64,000 bases of DNA, taken from NCBI RefSeq assembly GCF_001425405.1, contig NZ_LMQP01000001.1, positions 537,522-601,521 of the forward strand, written 5' to 3'. This DNA is from Sphingomonas sp. Leaf412. GTDB taxonomy: Bacteria > Pseudomonadota > Alphaproteobacteria > Sphingomonadales > Sphingomonadaceae. Below are positions 9,029 through 18,300 of the stretch, in pieces; positions within the stretch are counted from its first letter, which is position 1; each line of letters begins with the position of its first letter. The notes below the pieces were generated by a model. That model was not told the origin of the DNA, made no database searches, and saw nothing but the letters and a program-made list of their open reading frames with translations. Made by a program: the position numbers and the translations under genes.

Positions 9029-9633
9029 GTCACTCCGTTGGCGACCAGAATGACCGAGTCAGGGTCGGTCAGACTATGTTCCACGTGGAACATTGCCTGC
9101 CACTCGCGCGGAAGGTTTGCAAGTTCCGCCAATCCCCCACGACCGCGCGGGAACAGGACGGTGGTCGACGGCGTGCGCAAATGCTTGGTCCCGCGCAACA
9201 ACGTCATCGTCGGTGCAACGGCCCGCGCCGAAACGATGTCCGCGACAGGCGATCGCAACATTTCGACCTTCACGGGCTCGACTTTCACGAAAGGAAGATC
9301 GAGCGCTTCCGCAACAGAGGACAGGAAGGCGGCCCGGCGCGCGCGCGGCTCCACCAGCACGGTCGGCAATGGTCGAAGCATCGCAACGACCAGTCCGGGG
9401 AATCCGGCGCCGGTCCCGACATCGATCCAGGCCCCGCCCCGCTCCGGCGCGAGCGTCAGAAGTTGCGCGGAATCCACGATATGCCGCGCCCAGATCGTGT
9501 CGAGCGTCGACGGCGCGACGAGGTTCTGCCGCCCCGCCTCATCGCGTACCAGCGACGCGAACCGTTCGAGCTTTGCCACCGCAGCATCGCCCCACCGGGC
9601 GGCGATCCACGCCCGCGCGTCATCTTCCGTCAT
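9025..9633 (-). CDS. rsmG: 16S rRNA (guanine527-N7)-methyltransferase RsmG
   Basis: A 202-residue SAM-dependent methyltransferase (GidB). Seen: [11 protein letters not shown], the SAM loop [12 protein letters not shown], and [14 protein letters not shown] 9633 was chosen because it forms an ATGA overlap with the mnmG stop; an upstream codon at 9657 would overlap mnmG by 28 bases. Near the C-terminus the residues MFHVEH are encoded by a perfect parS palindrome. The gene lies between mnmG and parA, a widely conserved order near bacterial origins. Confidence 0.93.
   Translation of the reverse strand: MTEDDARAWIAARWGDAAVAKLERFASLVRDEAGRQNLVAPSTLDTIWARHIVDSAQLLTLAPERGGAWIDVGTGAGFPGLVVAMLRPLPTVLVEPRARRAAFLSSVAEALDLPFVKVEPVKVEMLRSPVADIVSARAVAPTMTLLRGTKHLRTPSTTVLFPRGRGGLAELANLPREWQAMFHVEHSLTDPDSVILVANGVT
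9077..9092. promoter_or_regulatory. parS centromere site (perfect palindrome, in rsmG)
   Basis: The 16 bases TGTTCCACGTGGAACA form a perfect palindrome matching the bacterial parS consensus (TGTTTCACGTGAAACA) in a symmetric variant. It lies inside the 3' part of rsmG, about 70 bases before parA, and would load ParB. Confidence 0.85.
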
Positions 9634-11363
9634 GCCGACTTCCTCGCGTGCAACCACAAGGCCGCGAGCGCCGCGGGGGTGACGCCGCGGATGCGTCCCG
9701 CCTGATCCAGCGTGTGGGGATCACTGACGCTCAGCCGCTCGATCATCTCGATCGACAATCCGGGGATCCCCGCCAGCGCCGTACCACGCGGAATAGGCAC
9801 ATCCCGATCGCGCCGCATCGCGTCGATCTCCTGCGCCTGCCGCACCAGATACGGCGCATAACGTCGATCCTCCTCCACCTCGCGGACGATGTCCGGATCG
9901 ATCGTTTCGTTTGCATCCGCCCCTTCCCGAAGGGACGCGCGTTGCTGGTCCCGGCGCTCGACATGCCGCCGCCGCGCCTCGCCCAGCAGCCCCGCCGCGA
10001 TCCCGAGCGATGACAATCGCGTTTCCGCATTATCCGCCCGCAACGACAACCGATACTCGGCCCGCGCCGTCAACATGCGATACGGTTCGCTGATCCCTTG
10101 AAGGACCAGATCGTCGATCAGGACGCCGATATATCCGGCCGCACGATCGATCAACACGGGCGCCAGATCGCAGGCATAGGCCGCGGCGTTAGCACCGGCG
10201 ACCAGCCCCTGCGCCGCCGCTTCCTCATATCCGGTCGTTCCGTTCAACTGCCCCGCGCAATAGACCCCCGCGATCGCGCGCAGCGCCAGTCGATGGTCCA
10301 GCGCACGCGGATCGACATAATCATATTCCACCGCATAGCCGGCGACCGTGATCGTGGCCTGCGCCAACCCCGGGATCGTCGCGATCATCGCCGCCTGCGT
10401 CGCTGCCGACAGCGATGTGGAGATGCCGTTGGGATAGACGGTCGCGTCGTCAAGTCCCTCGGGTTCCAGGAACACCTGATGCCCGTCGCGGTCGCCGAAT
10501 CGGTGGACCTTGTCCTCGATCGACGGGCAGTAGCGGGGACCCGCCCCATTGATCGCGCCACCGAACAGGGGTGACTCAGCCAGACCGTCGCGAATGACGT
10601 CGTGGGTCGCCGCGGTCGTCCGCGTGATCGCACAGGCCAGCTGCGGCAATCGTCGCCCGCTCGTCATCGGCGACATGGCCCAGGCATCCATGTCGGACGG
10701 CTGCGCTTCCAATGCCGCCCAATCGATCGTGCGACCGTCCAGCCGGGGCGGCGTCCCGGTCTTCAACCGATGCATCGGAAGGTCGAGCGCACGCAGCCGC
10801 TCGCCCAGCCGCGCGGCAGGCCGCTCGCCGACGCGCCCACCCGCCATCCGGTCGAGCCCGCGGAATATACGCCCGCCCAGAAACGTCCCCGTCGCCAGCA
10901 CGACGGCGCGGCCCGGTAGCCGCGATCCTTCGGACAGCGCCACCCCCTCGACCCGATGCGCGTCGACAATCAGATCGGCGACCTCGCCGCGCACGATCTC
11001 TAAGTTCGGATATTCGGCGAGCAGCGCGCGGATCGCGGACCGGTAGCGCCGCCGATCCGCCTGAACCCTCGGCCCCTGCACCGCCAGTCCCTTGCTGCGG
11101 TTCAGCATCCGGTGATGGATCGCGGCGGCATCCGACGCCCTCGCCATCAATCCATCCAGCGCATCGACCTCGCGCACCAGATGACCCTTTCCCACGCCCC
11201 CGATCGACGGGTTGCAGGACATCGTCCCGATCTGCTCGGGATCCTGCGTCACGAGCGCGACGCGCGCGCCGCGCCGCGCCGCCGCGGCGGCGGCCTCGGT
11301 CCCCGCATGACCGCCCCCGACGACAATCACGTCGAAGGCAGCGCGTTGTTCCACGTGAAACAT
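9630..11363 (-). CDS. mnmG: tRNA uridine-34 5-carboxymethylaminomethyl modification enzyme MnmG
   Basis: A 577-residue FAD enzyme that with MnmE modifies U34 of several tRNAs. Seen: the FAD-binding [13 protein letters not shown] at about 12-24, [44 protein letters not shown], and a C-terminal helical domain with [13 protein letters not shown]. It is about 40-50 residues shorter than the usual 620-630, with the shortening in the C-terminal half. The start codon region encodes MFHVEQ through a second parS-like sequence. Start abuts the mnmE stop with no gap. Confidence 0.95.
   Translation of the reverse strand: MFHVEQRAAFDVIVVGGGHAGTEAAAAAARRGARVALVTQDPEQIGTMSCNPSIGGVGKGHLVREVDALDGLMARASDAAAIHHRMLNRSKGLAVQGPRVQADRRRYRSAIRALLAEYPNLEIVRGEVADLIVDAHRVEGVALSEGSRLPGRAVVLATGTFLGGRIFRGLDRMAGGRVGERPAARLGERLRALDLPMHRLKTGTPPRLDGRTIDWAALEAQPSDMDAWAMSPMTSGRRLPQLACAITRTTAATHDVIRDGLAESPLFGGAINGAGPRYCPSIEDKVHRFGDRDGHQVFLEPEGLDDATVYPNGISTSLSAATQAAMIATIPGLAQATITVAGYAVEYDYVDPRALDHRLALRAIAGVYCAGQLNGTTGYEEAAAQGLVAGANAAAYACDLAPVLIDRAAGYIGVLIDDLVLQGISEPYRMLTARAEYRLSLRADNAETRLSSLGIAAGLLGEARRRHVERRDQQRASLREGADANETIDPDIVREVEEDRRYAPYLVRQAQEIDAMRRDRDVPIPRGTALAGIPGLSIEMIERLSVSDPHTLDQAGRIRGVTPAALAALWLHARKSA
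11347..11362. promoter_or_regulatory. parS centromere site (at the mnmG start)
   Basis: TGTTCCACGTGAAACA differs from the parS consensus TGTTTCACGTGAAACA at one base. It covers codons 1-6 of mnmG (MFHVEQ) and lies about 2.3 kb from the other site, in the same operon as parAB. Confidence 0.85.
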
Positions 11364-12629
11364 CTACTTCCCTACACAGAAACGCGCGAACAGTGCGTCC
11401 AGCATCGCCTCGGTCGCGTCGGTCCCCAAGATCGCCGCCAGCGCGCCCGATGCCCTTCGCACCTGTTCCGCCAGGATCAACAAATCGTCGGATCCCTCCG
11501 CCGCCGCGATCGCGTCTACCGCGCGCATCACCAGGCGCCGCTGTTCCTCATGCAGCCGCATGTCGTCGGCAACCATCAACGGCGCAACCCGTAAAGCGAT
11601 GTCATCCCACAGTCGCTCGACGGTCCGAGGCAAGCGTGCCGACACCGGCAGGCCCTCTCCATCACCGACAAGGTCGCTTTTCGGTCTGAGTAACAGCCCG
11701 CGCAGGGGGAGGGCGGCGGGCGAGCCGAACCACAGCACGAGGTCCGCCGCCTCGATCAGCATCCCCGCCCGCGCGATCCCGATCGCCTCGATCGCGTCGG
11801 TCGTGGCAGGTGCAAGCCCCGCGGTATCGACCAGACGATAGGCGTGACCATCACGCACCACGACCGCCTCGATCGCGTCGCGGGTGGTGCCGGCAATGTC
11901 CGTCACGATGGCGCCCTCGCGACCGAGCAATGCATTGAACAGCGAGGATTTGCCCGCGTTGGGTGGACCGGCCAGCACCACTAGCGCCCCATCGCGCAAT
12001 CGCTCGACCGTCGGCCGCGCCACGACCTCGCGCATGTCCCGACCGAGCGACGACAGGTCGCGCCGGATCGGCGCAAGCGGCGCGGCGGCCACCTCCTCCT
12101 CGTCCGAATAATCCAGCGCCGCCTCGATCCGCGCGGCTACGTCCGCAATCCGCCCGGCCCATCCGGTCACCGCACGACCGACCGCTCCCTCGCTCGCCGC
12201 CAGCGCCGCGCGCCGCTCGCCCTCGGTATCCGCAGCCAGCAGATCGGCCAGCCCCTGCGCCTGTGCCAGGTCGATCCGGCCGTTCTGCAACGCGCGTCGG
12301 GTGAATTCGCCGGGAAGCGCGGGCCGCAAGTCCGGCATCGACCCCAACGCGCGTTCCACTGCGGCGACCACGGCACGACCGCCATGGACGTGGAACTCGA
12401 CCAAATCCTCTCCCGTCGCCGTGTCGGGCCCGGGGAAGGCGAGGACCAGCCCATGGTCCAGCACCGCCCCCGACGCGTCGCGCAACGTCCGCAGCGACGC
12501 GGTACGGAACGGCGGCAGGGGGCCCGCAATCGCCTCCGCCGCGGCATGGGCGGCCGGGCCGCTGATGCGAAGGATCGCGATCGCCGCGGGGGGACGCCCG
12601 CTGGACAGCGCGTAGATCGTGTCGCTCAC
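11364..12629 (-). CDS. mnmE: tRNA modification GTPase MnmE
   Basis: A 421-residue GTPase partner of MnmG. Seen: N-terminal tetrahydrofolate-binding domain (AIAILRISGPAA; GEFTRRALQNGRIDLAQAQGL), a G domain with Walker A GPPNAGKSSL at about 221-230 and GTTRD, and the catalytic C-terminal motif FCVGK at the very end. It is slightly shorter than the 450-residue average but all parts are present. It starts 10 bases after a DUF6489 gene and is followed directly by mnmG. Confidence 0.95.
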   Translation of the reverse strand: MSDTIYALSSGRPPAAIAILRISGPAAHAAAEAIAGPLPPFRTASLRTLRDASGAVLDHGLVLAFPGPDTATGEDLVEFHVHGGRAVVAAVERALGSMPDLRPALPGEFTRRALQNGRIDLAQAQGLADLLAADTEGERRAALAASEGAVGRAVTGWAGRIADVAARIEAALDYSDEEEVAAAPLAPIRRDLSSLGRDMREVVARPTVERLRDGALVVLAGPPNAGKSSLFNALLGREGAIVTDIAGTTRDAIEAVVVRDGHAYRLVDTAGLAPATTDAIEAIGIARAGMLIEAADLVLWFGSPAALPLRGLLLRPKSDLVGDGEGLPVSARLPRTVERLWDDIALRVAPLMVADDMRLHEEQRRLVMRAVDAIAAAEGSDDLLILAEQVRRASGALAAILGTDATEAMLDALFARFCVGK

Positions 12630-12639
12630 GTCGCCGCCT

Positions 12640-12876
12640 TCACCCGGTCGGACGCGTCCCGCCCGCCAGCAGCTTGCGCCAGAAGTCCATCCCGGCGTCG
12701 CCCATCGGCGCCCAGCTTTTCATCATCTGCCCGACGATCTCCGGACCGACCGTCCCGTTCTCCACCGCCTCCTGCATCTTCGCCAGATAGCGTTCGTGGA
12801 TTGGGGTCAGGTCGGGCAGCCCCATGATGCGCCGCACTTCCTCGGGCGTGCAATCGACTTCGATGGTCCATTTCAT
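12640..12876 (-). CDS. DUF6489 family protein
   Basis: A 78-residue acidic, soluble protein (MKWTIEVDCTPEEVRRIMGL near the start, FWRKLLAGG near the end). It resembles the DUF6489 family, small alphaproteobacterial proteins of unknown role that I recall next to mnmE. No membrane segment or metal motif is visible. It is the first gene of the leftward mnmE-parB operon, so the operon promoter should lie in 12877-12996, shared with the divergent hydrolase gene. Function unknown. Confidence 0.7.
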   Translation of the reverse strand: MKWTIEVDCTPEEVRRIMGLPDLTPIHERYLAKMQEAVENGTVGPEIVGQMMKSWAPMGDAGMDFWRKLLAGGTRPTG

Positions 12877-12996
12877 GTCGCCGCACGCTTCCCTTGAGCA
12901 CGCCGTCGGCGCGCGATAGCACAGGAGGGATATATGCCCCGTAACACGGCGTTACCGCAACGCCTGTCGGGCATCGCCTTTTCCGGGAGTTTGACC

Positions 12997-13689
12997 ATGA
13001 CCATCGAAACGCTGACGACGGCCGACGGCGGCACGATGCGCGCCTATCGCGCGACACCGACGCACGAGGCGAGGGCCGCGATCGTCGTCATCCAGGAGAT
13101 CTTCGGCGTCAACGCCGGTATCCGCAGCAAGTGCGACGCCTTGGCGCAGGCAGGCTATCTCGCCATCGCGCCCGACCTGTTCTGGCGGCTGGAGCCGGGA
13201 ATCGAGCTCGATCCGGATGTACCCGCGGAGATGAACCGCGCGCTGGAATGGATGGGCAAGTTCGATCAGGACCAGGGCATCCGCGACATCGAGGCGACGA
13301 TCCGCCACGCGCGCGACGCCGTATCGGGCGGAAAGGTCGGCGTGGTCGGCTACTGCCTGGGCGGACGCCTGGCCTATATGACCGCGGCGCGGACAGACGT
13401 GGACGCGGCGGTCGGCTATTATGCCGTCGGCGTGGACCGGCTGCTGGGGGAGAAGCATGCCATCGCGAAGCCGCTGATGCTGCATATCGCGGGCGACGAC
13501 GGGTTCGTGGACAAGGACAGCCAGGCGGCGATGCATGCCGGGCTGGACGATCATCCGAAGGTGACGTTGCACGACTATCCGGGCGAGGATCACGGCTTCG
13601 CGACCCAGTTCGGCGCCCGCCGTTCGGATGCCGCGGCAAACCTCGCCGACGAACGCACCGCCGCTTTCTTCCGCGAGCACCTGGCCTAG
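12997..13689 (+). CDS. Dienelactone hydrolase family protein
   Basis: A 230-residue alpha/beta hydrolase. Seen: IVVIQEIFGVN near the N-terminus, the nucleophile motif GYCLGG (Cys), an Asp in GDDGFVDKD and a His in GEDHGF, together the Cys-Asp-His triad of carboxymethylenebutenolidase-like enzymes. ATG 12997 follows GGGAG at good distance and starts the conserved region; the frame is open further upstream. The true substrate cannot be told; many such proteins are general esterases and not part of chlorocatechol degradation, and no ring-cleavage genes are nearby. Confidence 0.85.
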   Translation: MTIETLTTADGGTMRAYRATPTHEARAAIVVIQEIFGVNAGIRSKCDALAQAGYLAIAPDLFWRLEPGIELDPDVPAEMNRALEWMGKFDQDQGIRDIEATIRHARDAVSGGKVGVVGYCLGGRLAYMTAARTDVDAAVGYYAVGVDRLLGEKHAIAKPLMLHIAGDDGFVDKDSQAAMHAGLDDHPKVTLHDYPGEDHGFATQFGARRSDAAANLADERTAAFFREHLA

Positions 13690-13698
13690 AAAAGCGCG

Positions 13699-13741
13699 GT
13701 CGCCCGCGTCGTTCCGGTGCGCCCGGGACGACGCGGGCGAC
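13699..13741. terminator. Stem-loop between convergent genes
   Basis: A perfect 14-base inverted repeat (13699-13712 and 13728-13741, GTCGCCCGCGTCGT and its complement) with a 15-base loop, 10 bases after the hydrolase stop and 10 before the stop of the small convergent gene. Probably a bidirectional terminator; no long T-run. Confidence 0.6.
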
Positions 13742-13750
13742 AGGGCTATC

Positions 13751-13879
13751 CTAGCCGAGCATCATCGCGCCGACGCCGATCACCGCACCGGCGAACAGTT
13801 TCGCGAGGAAAAGCGCCGCGAGGAAGATCGCGAGCAGGATGGCGACGCCGTACAGGTCCTGGGTATGGGCTTTGGTCAT
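13751..13879 (-). CDS. Small single-pass membrane protein (42 aa)
   Basis: A complete small reading frame: ATG at 13879, TAG at 13751-13753, 42 residues. It begins MTKAHTQDLYG, has one hydrophobic stretch of about 20 residues (VAILLAIFLAALFLAKLFAG), and ends VIGVGAMMLG. AGAGGA lies about 7 bases upstream of the start. The charged N-terminus and hydrophobic helix suggest an inner-membrane peptide with the N-terminus inside. I do not recognise a family. It sits alone between two convergent or co-directional neighbours, downstream of ftsK on the same strand (about 90 bases after the ftsK stop). Confidence 0.5.
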   Translation of the reverse strand: MTKAHTQDLYGVAILLAIFLAALFLAKLFAGAVIGVGAMMLG

Positions 13880-13969
13880 GGCTGGTCCTCTCCGCCGAGC
13901 CAGGACCTGACCATCTCCGGGTAGGTTCCCGGCGAGACCGTTTCGGTATACGCCCTTTTTATGCCGTAA

Positions 13970-16246
13970 TCAAACCGGGTTGCCGTCTTGGTCGCGCAGC
14001 ACCTCGCGCCGGCCGACATGGTCGGGGCGGCTGACGATGCCGTCCTTCTCCATCCGTTCGATCAGGCGCGCGGCGGAATTGTAGCCGATGCGCAACTGCC
14101 GCTGGACCCACGACGTCGACGCCTTCTGGCTGTTGCACACGATCGCGATCGCGGCGCGATATTGCTGGTCCTCCGCCGAATCCTCGCCCGTCGGCGCGCC
14201 TTCGAGCGCAAAGCTCTCCTCGGGCTCCTCGGTCACGCTGCTGATGTAATCGGGCTGCCCCTGTGCGCGCCAGTGATCGGTGACCGCGCGGACCTCGTCG
14301 TCGCTGACGAAGGGGCCGTGGACGCGCACGATGCCCTTGCCGCCGGGCATGTACAGCATGTCGCCCTTGCCCAGCAGCTGCTCGGCGCCCTGGTCGCCCA
14401 GGATGGTGCGCGAATCGATCTTGCTGGTGACATGGAAGCTGATGCGCGTCGGCAGGTTCGCCTTGATGACGCCGGTGATGACGTCGACCGACGGCCGCTG
14501 CGTCGCCATGATGAGGTGGATGCCTGCCGCCCGCGCCTTCTGCGCCAGCCGCTGGATCAGGAATTCCACCTCCTTGCCCGCGGTCATCATCAGGTCGGCC
14601 AGCTCGTCGACGATGACGACGATCTGGGGCAGCACGTCGTACTCCAGCTGCTCTTCCTCGTGGATCGGGCGGCCCTGTTCGTCCCATCCGGTCTGCACGC
14701 GACGGCCCAGCGGCGTCCCCTTGACCTTTGCCTGCCGCACCTTGTCGTTGAAGCTGGCGAGGCTGCGCACGCCCACCGACGACATCTGGCGATAGCGGTC
14801 CTCCATCGTCTCCACCGCCCATTTCAGCGCGCGGACCGCCTTCGACGGATCGGTGACGACGGGGGACAAAAGGTGCGGGATGTCGTCGTACATCGACAGT
14901 TCCAGCATCTTGGGATCGATCATGATCATGCGGCACTGATCCGGGGTCAGCCGGTAGAGCAGCGACAGGATCATGCCGTTCAGGCCGACCGACTTGCCCG
15001 ACCCGGTCGTGCCCGCGACCAGCAGGTGCGGCATCGGCGCCAGGTCGGCGATGACGGGATCGCCCGCGATATTCTTGCCCAGGATGATCGGCAATTGCGC
15101 GGTATTGTCGTCGAACGATTGCGATCCGACCAGTTCGTGCAGCGATACCATCTCGCGCTTCACGTTCGGCAATTCGATGCCGATGACGGTGCGGCCGGGG
15201 ATGGTCGCGACGCGCGCGGAGATCGCGGACATGTTGCGCGCGATATCGTCCGCCAGCGCGACGACGCGATTGGCCTTGATCCCCGGCGCGGGGTCCAGTT
15301 CGTACATCGTCACGACGGGGCCGGGGCGGACCTCGGTGATCTGGCCCTGCACCTTGAAGTCGTCGAGCACGGTTTCGAGCAGCCGGGCGTTGCGTTCCAG
15401 CGCCGCCTTGTCGATCGGCCCGCCGCTGGACGGCGGGGAGGGGACCAGCAGCTCCAGCGGCGGCAGGACGTAGCTGTCGCGCAGGTCCAGCCGCTCCTGC
15501 GGGCGTGTCTTCGCAGGGGAGGGGGCGACGGTGCGGTCGCCGATGACCGGGGGCGGGCGGTTGTCGGGCTGCGCCTGCGGGCGCGGGACGGGGCGCCGCG
15601 TGAGCAGCAGCGGCTCCTCCTCCGCATCGTCCGCATCGCGCCCGGCGCGGAACCGCGCGCGCGGGGTCCAGCGCGCGAAGTCGATCTCCATGCTGCGCCC
15701 CCACACGACCACGCCCGCGATCCCGGTCAGCAGGCCGAGCACGACCAGGCCCCACCACGTCAGCGCCGCATTGTCCGCAAAGCCCATCGCCCAGCGGAAC
15801 CCCGCCACCGCGCCGAGCCCGACCGCCCCGCCCCAGCCGAACGGCAGCGCGGGCACCGCGCCGGGCGCGACGCAGCCGAGCGCGACCGCCATCAACGCGA
15901 CGCCGACGGTCGCGAACCGCAGCATCCGTCCCCATTCGCCCGCGGGCTCGTCGCGCCACAGCCGCAACGCGACGATCGGGGCGACGGGCAGCAGCAGCGC
16001 GACCGCGGGGCCGAGCAGCATCAGCGCGATGTCCGCAAACCACGCGCCCGGCGGGCCGACGAGATTGCCCGTCACCCCGCCCGATGCGGTGTTGAACGCC
16101 GCGTCGCCGGGGCGATAGCTCGCCAGCGACAGGGCCATGGCGACCGCGCCGACGAACAGGACGATGGCGACGACCATCGTCCCGCTGCGCTTCACGCCCG
16201 CCTTCACCGTCTCGCGCCACATCGGCGCGTCCGCCCGGCTCGCCAT
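13970..16246 (-). CDS. ftsK: DNA translocase FtsK
   Basis: A 758-residue septal DNA pump. Seen: four or five membrane helices in the first 190 residues, a short Pro/Arg-rich linker, a RecA-like motor with Walker A GTTGSGKS at about 411-418 and Walker B IVVIVDELADLM, and a C-terminal gamma winged-helix (NSAARLIERMEKDGIVSRPD) that reads KOPS sequences. The linker is short compared with E. coli. It coordinates chromosome dimer resolution with division. In many alphaproteobacteria ftsK is followed by lolA and xthA; here those two lie about 42 kb away. Confidence 0.95.
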   Translation of the reverse strand: MASRADAPMWRETVKAGVKRSGTMVVAIVLFVGAVAMALSLASYRPGDAAFNTASGGVTGNLVGPPGAWFADIALMLLGPAVALLLPVAPIVALRLWRDEPAGEWGRMLRFATVGVALMAVALGCVAPGAVPALPFGWGGAVGLGAVAGFRWAMGFADNAALTWWGLVVLGLLTGIAGVVVWGRSMEIDFARWTPRARFRAGRDADDAEEEPLLLTRRPVPRPQAQPDNRPPPVIGDRTVAPSPAKTRPQERLDLRDSYVLPPLELLVPSPPSSGGPIDKAALERNARLLETVLDDFKVQGQITEVRPGPVVTMYELDPAPGIKANRVVALADDIARNMSAISARVATIPGRTVIGIELPNVKREMVSLHELVGSQSFDDNTAQLPIILGKNIAGDPVIADLAPMPHLLVAGTTGSGKSVGLNGMILSLLYRLTPDQCRMIMIDPKMLELSMYDDIPHLLSPVVTDPSKAVRALKWAVETMEDRYRQMSSVGVRSLASFNDKVRQAKVKGTPLGRRVQTGWDEQGRPIHEEEQLEYDVLPQIVVIVDELADLMMTAGKEVEFLIQRLAQKARAAGIHLIMATQRPSVDVITGVIKANLPTRISFHVTSKIDSRTILGDQGAEQLLGKGDMLYMPGGKGIVRVHGPFVSDDEVRAVTDHWRAQGQPDYISSVTEEPEESFALEGAPTGEDSAEDQQYRAAIAIVCNSQKASTSWVQRQLRIGYNSAARLIERMEKDGIVSRPDHVGRREVLRDQDGNPV

Positions 16247-16380
16247 GTCACCCGTCCCCGTAAAGGCCCCGCGGGGCCGCGCCGCGCATGTCCGCAGGCG
16301 GCGAATTGTCCCATGGCGGGGACTCCGCCGTCAAGACGGCGCTGTTGGCAGCGGCGTCGGGCGCGCGTAGAGCGTGGCCC

Positions 16381-17601
16381 ATGCGCAACGCGGCAGATGT
16401 CCTCATCCTCGGCGGCGGTCTGGTCGGGAGCACGCTGGCGACGGCGCTCCACGGCGCGGGCCTGACCGCCATCGTGGTCGATCCGGCCGATCCCGCGGTG
16501 ACGCTGGCCGCCGGGTTCGACGGCCGCGCGTCGGCGGTGGCCAGCGCCAGCCACCGGATGCTCGACGCGATCGGCGTCGGCGCGCAGCTGGCGGGCAGGG
16601 GATGCGCGATCCGGCAGATTCGCGTCAGCGACGGGCTGGCCCCCGGAAAGCTGGATTTCACCCCCGCGCCCGACGACGACGCGCTGGGCACGATGTACGA
16701 GAACCGCCTGTTGCGCACCGTCCTGCACGACGCCGTCGACCGGGCGTCGGGCGTCGACCTGCGGATGAAGACGCACGCGCTGCGCGTCGAGCGCGACCTG
16801 GACGGCGTGCGGGCCGAGCTGTCGGACGGGACGACCGTGACCGCGGACCTGCTGGTCGCGGCGGAGGGGCGGCGGTCCCCGACGCGGGAGGCAGCGGGGA
16901 TCGCGGTCGCGACGTGGAAATACGATCACACCGCGATCATCGGCGCCTTCCACCACGAACGCAGCCACGAGGATATCGCGTACGAGATCTTCTACCCCTC
17001 CGGCCCCTTCGCGCTGCTGCCGCTGCCCGACGACGACATCGGGCATCGCTGCGCGATCGTCTGGACCGTCGATGCGAAGCACGGGGCCGCGATGATGAAG
17101 CTGGGCGACCGCGCCTTCCTGGCGGAGGCGGAGGCGCGGATGGGCGGGTTCCTGGGCCCGCTTTCGGCGCCCAGCCCGCGGGCGTCTTACCCGCTCGGCT
17201 TCCATCACGCCGCGCGGCTGGTCGACACCCGGCTCGCGCTGGTCGGCGACGCGGGCCACGGCATCCATCCGATCGCGGGGCAGGGGCTGAACCTGGGCTT
17301 CCGCGATGTCGCCACATTGGTAGAGGTATTGGTCGAGGGCCGGCGGCTGGGGCTGGAGGCGGGGGATGCGCAATTGCTGGCCCGCTACGAACGCTGGCGC
17401 AGCCTCGATACTTTCATGGTCGCCGCCGCGACGGATACGCTGACCCGCCTGTTCGGCGTGCCGGGCAGGGCCGCGAGCGCGGTGCGGCGCTTCGGCATCT
17501 CCGCGGTCGACCGCCTGCCCCCGCTCAAGGAACGCTTCATGGCAGAGGCGCGCGGCGAATCGGGCGCGCTGCCCAAATTGCTGATGGGTCTGTCCGTCTA
17601 G
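16381..17601 (+). CDS. UbiH/UbiF/VisC/COQ6 family FAD-dependent hydroxylase
   Basis: A 406-residue flavoprotein monooxygenase of ubiquinone synthesis. Seen: N-terminal GGGLVGS in a Rossmann fold, the second FAD motif GDAGHGIHPIAGQGLNLGFRD at the expected place, and a helical C-terminus. ATG 16381 starts just before the FAD motif; the frame is open upstream without support. It is divergent from ftsK. Which ring position it hydroxylates cannot be told from sequence by eye; a COQ9 gene lies 7 kb away. Confidence 0.88.
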   Translation: MRNAADVLILGGGLVGSTLATALHGAGLTAIVVDPADPAVTLAAGFDGRASAVASASHRMLDAIGVGAQLAGRGCAIRQIRVSDGLAPGKLDFTPAPDDDALGTMYENRLLRTVLHDAVDRASGVDLRMKTHALRVERDLDGVRAELSDGTTVTADLLVAAEGRRSPTREAAGIAVATWKYDHTAIIGAFHHERSHEDIAYEIFYPSGPFALLPLPDDDIGHRCAIVWTVDAKHGAAMMKLGDRAFLAEAEARMGGFLGPLSAPSPRASYPLGFHHAARLVDTRLALVGDAGHGIHPIAGQGLNLGFRDVATLVEVLVEGRRLGLEAGDAQLLARYERWRSLDTFMVAAATDTLTRLFGVPGRAASAVRRFGISAVDRLPPLKERFMAEARGESGALPKLLMGLSV

Positions 17602-17603
17602 GG

Positions 17604-18299
17604 ATGCGCACCCTCGGCCTGATCGGCGGGATGAGCTGGGAAAGCAGCGCGCTCTATTATCGCGCGATCAACGAGGGCGTGCGCGATGCGCGCGGCGGGC
17701 ACCATTCCGCGCCGCTGCTGCTGCTGTCGGTCGACTTCGCGGACATCGCCGCGCTCCAGCATGCCGGCGACTGGAACGCGCTGGGCGACCGGATGGCGGA
17801 CGCGGCACGGACGCTGGCGACCGCCGGCGCGGACGGGATCGTGCTGTGCACCAATACCATGCACACACTGGCCGACCGGATCGCGGCGGCGGTGGACGTG
17901 CCGCTGCTCCACATCGCGGATGCGGCGGGTGCCGCGCTGGTCGCCGCGGGCGTGCGGCGCGCGGGGTTGCTGGGCACCGCCTTCACGATGGAGCAGGATT
18001 TCTACCGCGCGCGGCTGGCGGTGCGATGGGGCGTGGAGGTAATCGTCCCCGGCGCCGACGATCGCGCGACGGTACACCGCGTGATCTACGACGAACTGGT
18101 GCGCGGCATCGTCAGCGACGATTCGCGCCGCGCCTATCGCGACGTCATGGCGCGGCTGGTCGACGACGGCGCCGCGGGGATCGTGCTCGGCTGTACCGAG
18201 ATCGCCTTGCTGGTGGGGGCGGAGGACGCCGCCGTCCCGCTGTTCGACACCACCACGCTCCACGCCGCCGCGGCGGTGCGGTTCGCGCTGGACGGATAG
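17604..18299 (+). CDS. Aspartate/glutamate racemase family protein
   Basis: A 231-residue cofactor-independent racemase. Seen: N-terminal LGLIGGMSWESSALYYRAIN, characteristic of the aspartate racemase branch, and two catalytic cysteines in VLCTNTMH and VLGCTEIALL on the two lobes. It begins two bases after the ubiH-like gene and is likely cotranscribed. Such enzymes make D-aspartate or D-glutamate, or related hydantoins; the exact substrate is not readable. Confidence 0.85.
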   Translation: MRTLGLIGGMSWESSALYYRAINEGVRDARGGHHSAPLLLLSVDFADIAALQHAGDWNALGDRMADAARTLATAGADGIVLCTNTMHTLADRIAAAVDVPLLHIADAAGAALVAAGVRRAGLLGTAFTMEQDFYRARLAVRWGVEVIVPGADDRATVHRVIYDELVRGIVSDDSRRAYRDVMARLVDDGAAGIVLGCTEIALLVGAEDAAVPLFDTTTLHAAAAVRFALDG

Positions 18300-18300
18300 G

